Origin: PALSA-600 sp963774605
GTDB taxonomy: Bacteria; Actinomycetota; Thermoleophilia; Gaiellales; Gaiellaceae
DNA length: 64,000 bases
NCBI GenBank assembly: GCA_963774605.1
Contig: CAVZFN010000003.1
Span: forward strand, 1-64,000
Direction: 5' to 3'
Shown: positions 60,657-64,000 of the stretch, piece by piece
How the letters are laid out: the number at the start of each line of letters is the position of its first letter
Numbering within the stretch: the stretch's first letter is position 1
The notes under the pieces: model-generated
Told to the model about the DNA's origin: nothing
The model's input: only the letters and a program-made list of their open reading frames with translations
Database searches by the model: none
Program-made: the position numbers and the translations under genes

Positions 60657-62531
60657 ATGGCGTCCGGAACCTGGCAGCTCGAACCTTGTTCGCACGCGCG
60701 CGTGCGGCTGCTCGCCGACGCGCTCGCGCTCGACGAGGTGACCGCATCGGTGCTGGTCCGGCGCGGCTACAACGAGGCCGACGACGCGCGCCGTTTTCTC
60801 GAGGGCGCGCTGCCCGGGCACGATCCGTTCGCGCTCGGCGACATGCGTGAGGCGGTCGCTGTGATCTCCGCTGCGGTCGAGGCCGGGAAGCGGATCTGTG
60901 TGCATGGCGACTACGACGCCGACGGGATCTGCGCCACGGCATTGGCGGTCCTGCTCCTGCGGGAGCTGAAAGCCGACGTGGCCTGGCACCTGCCGTCGCG
61001 GTTCGAGGAAGGCTACGGCTTGAACGCGGACACGCTCACGCGGTTGGCCGACGAGGGTTTCGACCTCGTGCTCACGGTCGATTGCGGGATCACTGCGATC
61101 GCAGAGGTCGAGCATGCGCGTTCGCTCGGCCTCGGCGTCGTCGTCACGGACCATCACCGGCCTGCCGACGGATTCCCCGCCTGTCCCGTCGTCGCGCCGC
61201 TGAAGGGGGACTACCCGTTCGCCGGGCTCTGCGGCACCGGCGTCGTGTGGAAGCTCGCCCAGGCCCTGCTCGGGGTGGACCATCCGTTTCTCGAACGGCA
61301 TCTGGACGTCGTCGCCCTCGCGACCGTCGCCGACGTCGTGCCGCTCGTCGACGAGAATCGCGCGCTCGCACTGCTCGGCCTACGGCGGCTCGCTCAGACG
61401 CAGAAGCCCGGTTTGCGGGCGCTGATGCGCGTCGGTCACGTCGACCCGGCTTCGATCGACGAGTCGTCGATCGGCTTCAGGCTCGCGCCGCGGATCAACG
61501 CGTCCGGACGCCTGTGCCGGCCCGAGGCCGCGCTGGCGCTGCTCCTCACCGAGGACGAGCGTGAGGCGTTCAAGCTGGCTGAGGAGCTCGAGGCGCTGAA
61601 TCGCGAGCGCCAGGCGGTCGAGGAGCGGATCCTGCGGGAGGCGATCGCCGAGGTCGAGTCCTGGCCGGAGGCCCGCCGCCGACGGCGCGGCTACGTCGTC
61701 GCCGGCGAGGGCTGGCACGAGGGCGTGATCGGCATCGTCGCGTCGCGCCTCGTCGAGCGCTACAACCGGCCCGTTGTGATGATCGCGGGCACGGACGGCG
61801 ACTGGAAGGGCTCGGGGCGATCGGTAGCAGCGTTCGACCTGCACGCCGGGCTCGCGGCGTGCGCGGCGCAACTCGAGCGCTTCGGCGGCCATCGCGCGGC
61901 TGCCGGCCTGACGATTGCGGGAGACCGCGTCGAGTCGTTCGCCGCGGCCTTCGCCGCGCACGCCGATCAGGTGCTGACCGAGGAGGATCTGCGGCCGGTG
62001 ACTCGCGTCGACGCGATCGTTCCGGGCCGCAAGCTGAATCTCGACCTGTGCGCGGAGCTCGCCCGTCTGGCGCCCTTCGGGCTCGGCAATCCCGGTGTGC
62101 TCCTGCTCGTCGACGGCTGCGAGCTCGCGGAGCTCTCGACCGTGGGCGAGGGCAAGCATCTGCGCTTCCGCGTCCGGCAGCGTGGCCGCGATTCCGGTTC
62201 GGCGATCGCCTTCGGCATGGGGGGCCAGCTCGACCGCCTCAGCAGCGAGGGCCGCTACGACGTTGCGTTTCGCCTCCAGGAGAACCGCTGGAACGGCGTG
62301 TCGTCACCCCAGCTCGTCGTGCGACGCGTGTTCGACGCCGTCGACGGGTTCGACGAGTTGCGCGACTGGCTCGGCGGCCAGTGGAAGGCGGGGGAGGCGG
62401 CGTGGACGCCGCAGGCGCGGGCGATCTTCGAGGAGCTCGAGCTGGAGGCCGGTGCACACCGGAGCCTGCTCGAGTCGCCGTCGTTCAGGGCGTTGCTCGA
62501 AGAGAAACCCGCGCTCGCCGCGGCCGCCTAG
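60657..62531 (+). CDS. recJ: Single-stranded-DNA exonuclease RecJ
   Basis: 624 residues. Removes 5' single strands in recombination and repair. DHH motifs: ICVHGDYDADGICATALAVLLL, LTVDCGIT, VVVTDHHRPAD (DHH), GTGVVWKLAQALL and the DHHA1 end FKLAEELEALNRERQ..., FGGHRAAAGLTI. ATG 60657 with TACCGT nine nt upstream. Divergent from the transpeptidase. Confidence 0.9.
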   Translation: MASGTWQLEPCSHARVRLLADALALDEVTASVLVRRGYNEADDARRFLEGALPGHDPFALGDMREAVAVISAAVEAGKRICVHGDYDADGICATALAVLLLRELKADVAWHLPSRFEEGYGLNADTLTRLADEGFDLVLTVDCGITAIAEVEHARSLGLGVVVTDHHRPADGFPACPVVAPLKGDYPFAGLCGTGVVWKLAQALLGVDHPFLERHLDVVALATVADVVPLVDENRALALLGLRRLAQTQKPGLRALMRVGHVDPASIDESSIGFRLAPRINASGRLCRPEAALALLLTEDEREAFKLAEELEALNRERQAVEERILREAIAEVESWPEARRRRRGYVVAGEGWHEGVIGIVASRLVERYNRPVVMIAGTDGDWKGSGRSVAAFDLHAGLAACAAQLERFGGHRAAAGLTIAGDRVESFAAAFAAHADQVLTEEDLRPVTRVDAIVPGRKLNLDLCAELARLAPFGLGNPGVLLLVDGCELAELSTVGEGKHLRFRVRQRGRDSGSAIAFGMGGQLDRLSSEGRYDVAFRLQENRWNGVSSPQLVVRRVFDAVDGFDELRDWLGGQWKAGEAAWTPQARAIFEELELEAGAHRSLLESPSFRALLEEKPALAAAA

Positions 62532-62613
62532 GCGCGGCCGCAACCGCGTCCAGCTCGTGCAGCATGCGGGCGATCGCGATCAGTTTCTTGGTCTGCCTGC
62601 GTCTCTTGAACAT
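62485..62613 (-). CDS. Possible small basic protein (42 aa)
   Basis: ATG 62613 has GAGGAG four nt upstream. Product MFKRRRQTKKLIAIARMLHE is a basic amphipathic helix; the last 15 residues lie antisense to the recJ 3' end and look weak. Sits between recJ and relA, convergent with recJ and divergent from relA. It may be a real small protein. Confidence 0.35.
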   Translation of the reverse strand: MFKRRRQTKKLIAIARMLHELDAVAAAPRRPRRARVSLRATP

Positions 62614-62685
62614 CGGCTCCTCTCGTTCATCGGCAGAACGCCGTTTCCTCCTGAGGGGTTACGGATCCCTCGGATAAGGCAGGGG

Positions 62686-62691
62686 TACACT
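62686..62691 (+). promoter_or_regulatory. Leaderless -10 box (TACACT) of relA/spoT
   Basis: TACACT ends 6 nt before ATG 62698; a CCTGAGGGGTTACGGATCCCTC segment upstream may form a hairpin. Confidence 0.6.
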
Positions 62692-62697
62692 GGATTG

Positions 62698-64000
62698 ATG
62701 GCCGTTCTGGAACGCCATCAAGACCTCGTCGACGAGCTGATCGCCGATGTCGAGGCCTATAAACCTGACGTCGACCGCGAGCTGCTGACGCGGGCGTTCC
62801 AGTACGCCGCTGACGCCCATGCCGGACAGGTTCGCCAGTCGGGCCAGGAGTTCATCTACCACCCGTGGGGCGCTGCGAAGATCCTCGCGAGCCTGCAGCT
62901 CGACGAGGCGACCCTGTCTGCAGCGCTGCTCCACGATGTCGTCGAGGACACGGACAAGGACATCGACGAGATCCGCGCCGAGTTCGGTGACGAGATCGCG
63001 CAGCTCGTCGAGGGTGTCACCAAGCTGACCCGCGTTCGCTTCCAGAGTCGCGAGCACGCTGAGGCCGAGAACTACCGCAAGCTGATCGTGGCGATGGCGG
63101 AGGACCTGCGCGTGATCCTGATCAAGCTCGCGGACCGGTTGCACAACCTGCGCACGATCGAGTACCTGGGGAAGCAGAAGCAGCTGCAGAAGGCACGCGA
63201 GACGCTCGAGGTCTACGCGCCGCTCGCTCATCGTCTCGGTATCCATGCGCTCAAGTGGGAGCTCGAGGACCTCGCCTTCCAGACGTTGCATCCGCGCAAG
63301 TACGAGGAGATCAAGCAGATGGTGGCCGAGCGGCGCACCGATCGCGAGGAGCACGTGCGCGAGGCGGCGCTCGTTCTGCAGAAGGAGCTCGACAAGGTCG
63401 ACATCCCTGCGGAGATCTCGGGACGCGCGAAGCACTTCTACTCGATCTACGACAAGATGGCGAAGAAGGGCCGCGAGTTCAACGAGATCTACGACCTCAC
63501 GGCGATGCGCGTGATCGTCGAGCGCGGGGCCGACGAGGGGACGCGCGACTGCTACGGCGCGCTCGGCCTGATCCACTCGCTCTGGAAGCCGATGCCCGGT
63601 CGCTTCAAGGACTTCGTCGCGATGCCGAAGTTCAACGGCTACCGCGCACTGCACACGACGGTGATCGGGCCGCAGGGACGGCCGCTCGAGATTCAGGTGC
63701 GCACCCGGGAGATGCACGAGACGGCCGAGTTCGGCGTCGCCGCGCACTGGCTGTACAAGCGCGGGAAGAAGGACAAGGACGCCGAGTGGGTTGCCTGGGT
63801 CAAGCAGCTGATGGACGAGGGGACGACCGACGAGGCCGACCCTCGCGAGTTCATGAAGACGTTCCGCACCGACCTCTTCGACGAGGAGGTGCACGTCTTC
63901 ACGCCGAAGGGCCAGGTCAAGACGCTCCCCGCGGGTGCGACGCCGATCGACTTCGCCTACGCGGTGCACACCGACGTCGGGCACCGAACGGTCGGCGCCA
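62698..64000 (+). CDS. relA: Bifunctional (p)ppGpp synthetase/hydrolase, partial
   Basis: Runs off the right edge after ~434 codons. N-terminal HD hydrolase: HAGQVRQSGQEFIYHPWGAAKILA, SAALLHDVVEDT, LIKLADRLHNLRT. Synthetase: SGRAKHFYSIYDKMAKKG, YDLTAMRVIVE, FKDFVAMPKFNGYRALHTTVIGPQGRPLEIQVRTREMHETAEFGVAAHWLYK. TGS domain begins (VFTPKGQVKTLPAGATPIDFAYAVHTDVGH). Both active sites look intact, so it should make and degrade the stringent-response alarmone. Confidence 0.95.
   Translation, partial: MAVLERHQDLVDELIADVEAYKPDVDRELLTRAFQYAADAHAGQVRQSGQEFIYHPWGAAKILASLQLDEATLSAALLHDVVEDTDKDIDEIRAEFGDEIAQLVEGVTKLTRVRFQSREHAEAENYRKLIVAMAEDLRVILIKLADRLHNLRTIEYLGKQKQLQKARETLEVYAPLAHRLGIHALKWELEDLAFQTLHPRKYEEIKQMVAERRTDREEHVREAALVLQKELDKVDIPAEISGRAKHFYSIYDKMAKKGREFNEIYDLTAMRVIVERGADEGTRDCYGALGLIHSLWKPMPGRFKDFVAMPKFNGYRALHTTVIGPQGRPLEIQVRTREMHETAEFGVAAHWLYKRGKKDKDAEWVAWVKQLMDEGTTDEADPREFMKTFRTDLFDEEVHVFTPKGQVKTLPAGATPIDFAYAVHTDVGHRTVGA

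Noticed and set aside
1..64000. Prophage, integron or insertion sequence
   Set aside because: No integrase, transposase, capsid or attachment-site duplication could be found on either strand.

Overview
The window is high-GC DNA with short intergenic gaps and GTG starts. Gene content points to a free-living actinobacterium: ruvC-ruvA-ruvB beside yebC and pdxT, an F420-type luciferase-like oxidoreductase, several acyl-CoA dehydrogenases, an AfsR/SARP-type regulator and a PASTA-less Ser/Thr kinase fused to a beta-propeller. A deep-branching soil lineage such as Thermoleophilia is my guess from style only; no rRNA or marker gene is present to prove it. One tRNA (Cys, GCA) is present. I see no CRISPR array, insertion sequence or prophage.

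Layout. 0.1-5.2 kb: a signalling island of two secreted proteins, a kinase-propeller gene and a SARP regulator carrying a universal-stress-like C-terminal part. Four identically built sites (three 7-mers at 11-bp period, then 9 nt, then a -10-like hexamer) tie it together as a likely SARP regulon; most of its genes carry frameshifts. 5.6-8.8 kb: O-methyltransferase, nucleotidyltransferase, gene fragments, cytochrome-b-like membrane protein. 8.9-14.2 kb: glycosidase-like lipoprotein (frameshifted), LtrA, small ORFs, K+ channel, Na+/H+ antiporter. 14.2-19.9 kb: GAF-PAS-GGDEF-EAL c-di-GMP enzyme, secreted propeller, stand-alone receiver, membrane dipeptidase. 19.9-20.1 kb: two 99-bp palindromic repeats between convergent genes. 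21.5-27.9 kb: a six-gene minus-strand operon for polyamine uptake (PotABCD-like) and breakdown (aminotransferase, aldehyde dehydrogenase). 28-30.7 kb: tRNA-Cys, a multiply frameshifted secreted protein, terminator.

31.4-41.4 kb: a long plus-strand run for oxidation of fatty or carboxylic acids (2-hydroxyacid oxidase, Zn-alcohol dehydrogenase, thioesterase, two acyl-CoA dehydrogenases, SDRs, acyl-CoA ligase, enoyl-CoA hydratase, quinone oxidoreductase). 41.4-48 kb: AlgH-like protein, another acyl-CoA dehydrogenase, LLM oxidoreductase, APH-like kinase, histidine phosphatase, EamA transporter, thiolase. 48.1-52 kb: branched-chain amino-acid-type ABC transporter (livF, livH, livM, substrate-binding protein; no livG here), divergent from the thiolase across a 16-bp palindromic operator. 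52-64 kb: metallo-hydrolase, pdxT, yebC, ruvCAB, L,D-transpeptidase, recJ and the start of relA/spoT.

Two genome-wide habits are visible. First, most first-in-operon genes have an NANNNT hexamer (often TAGGAT or TACGGT) 6-8 nt before the start codon, meaning leaderless transcripts. Second, three genes have no ATG/GTG/TTG at the expected position but a CTG followed by AGC. Frameshifts cluster in secreted or signalling genes while housekeeping genes are intact; they could be real decay or consensus errors in a draft assembly.
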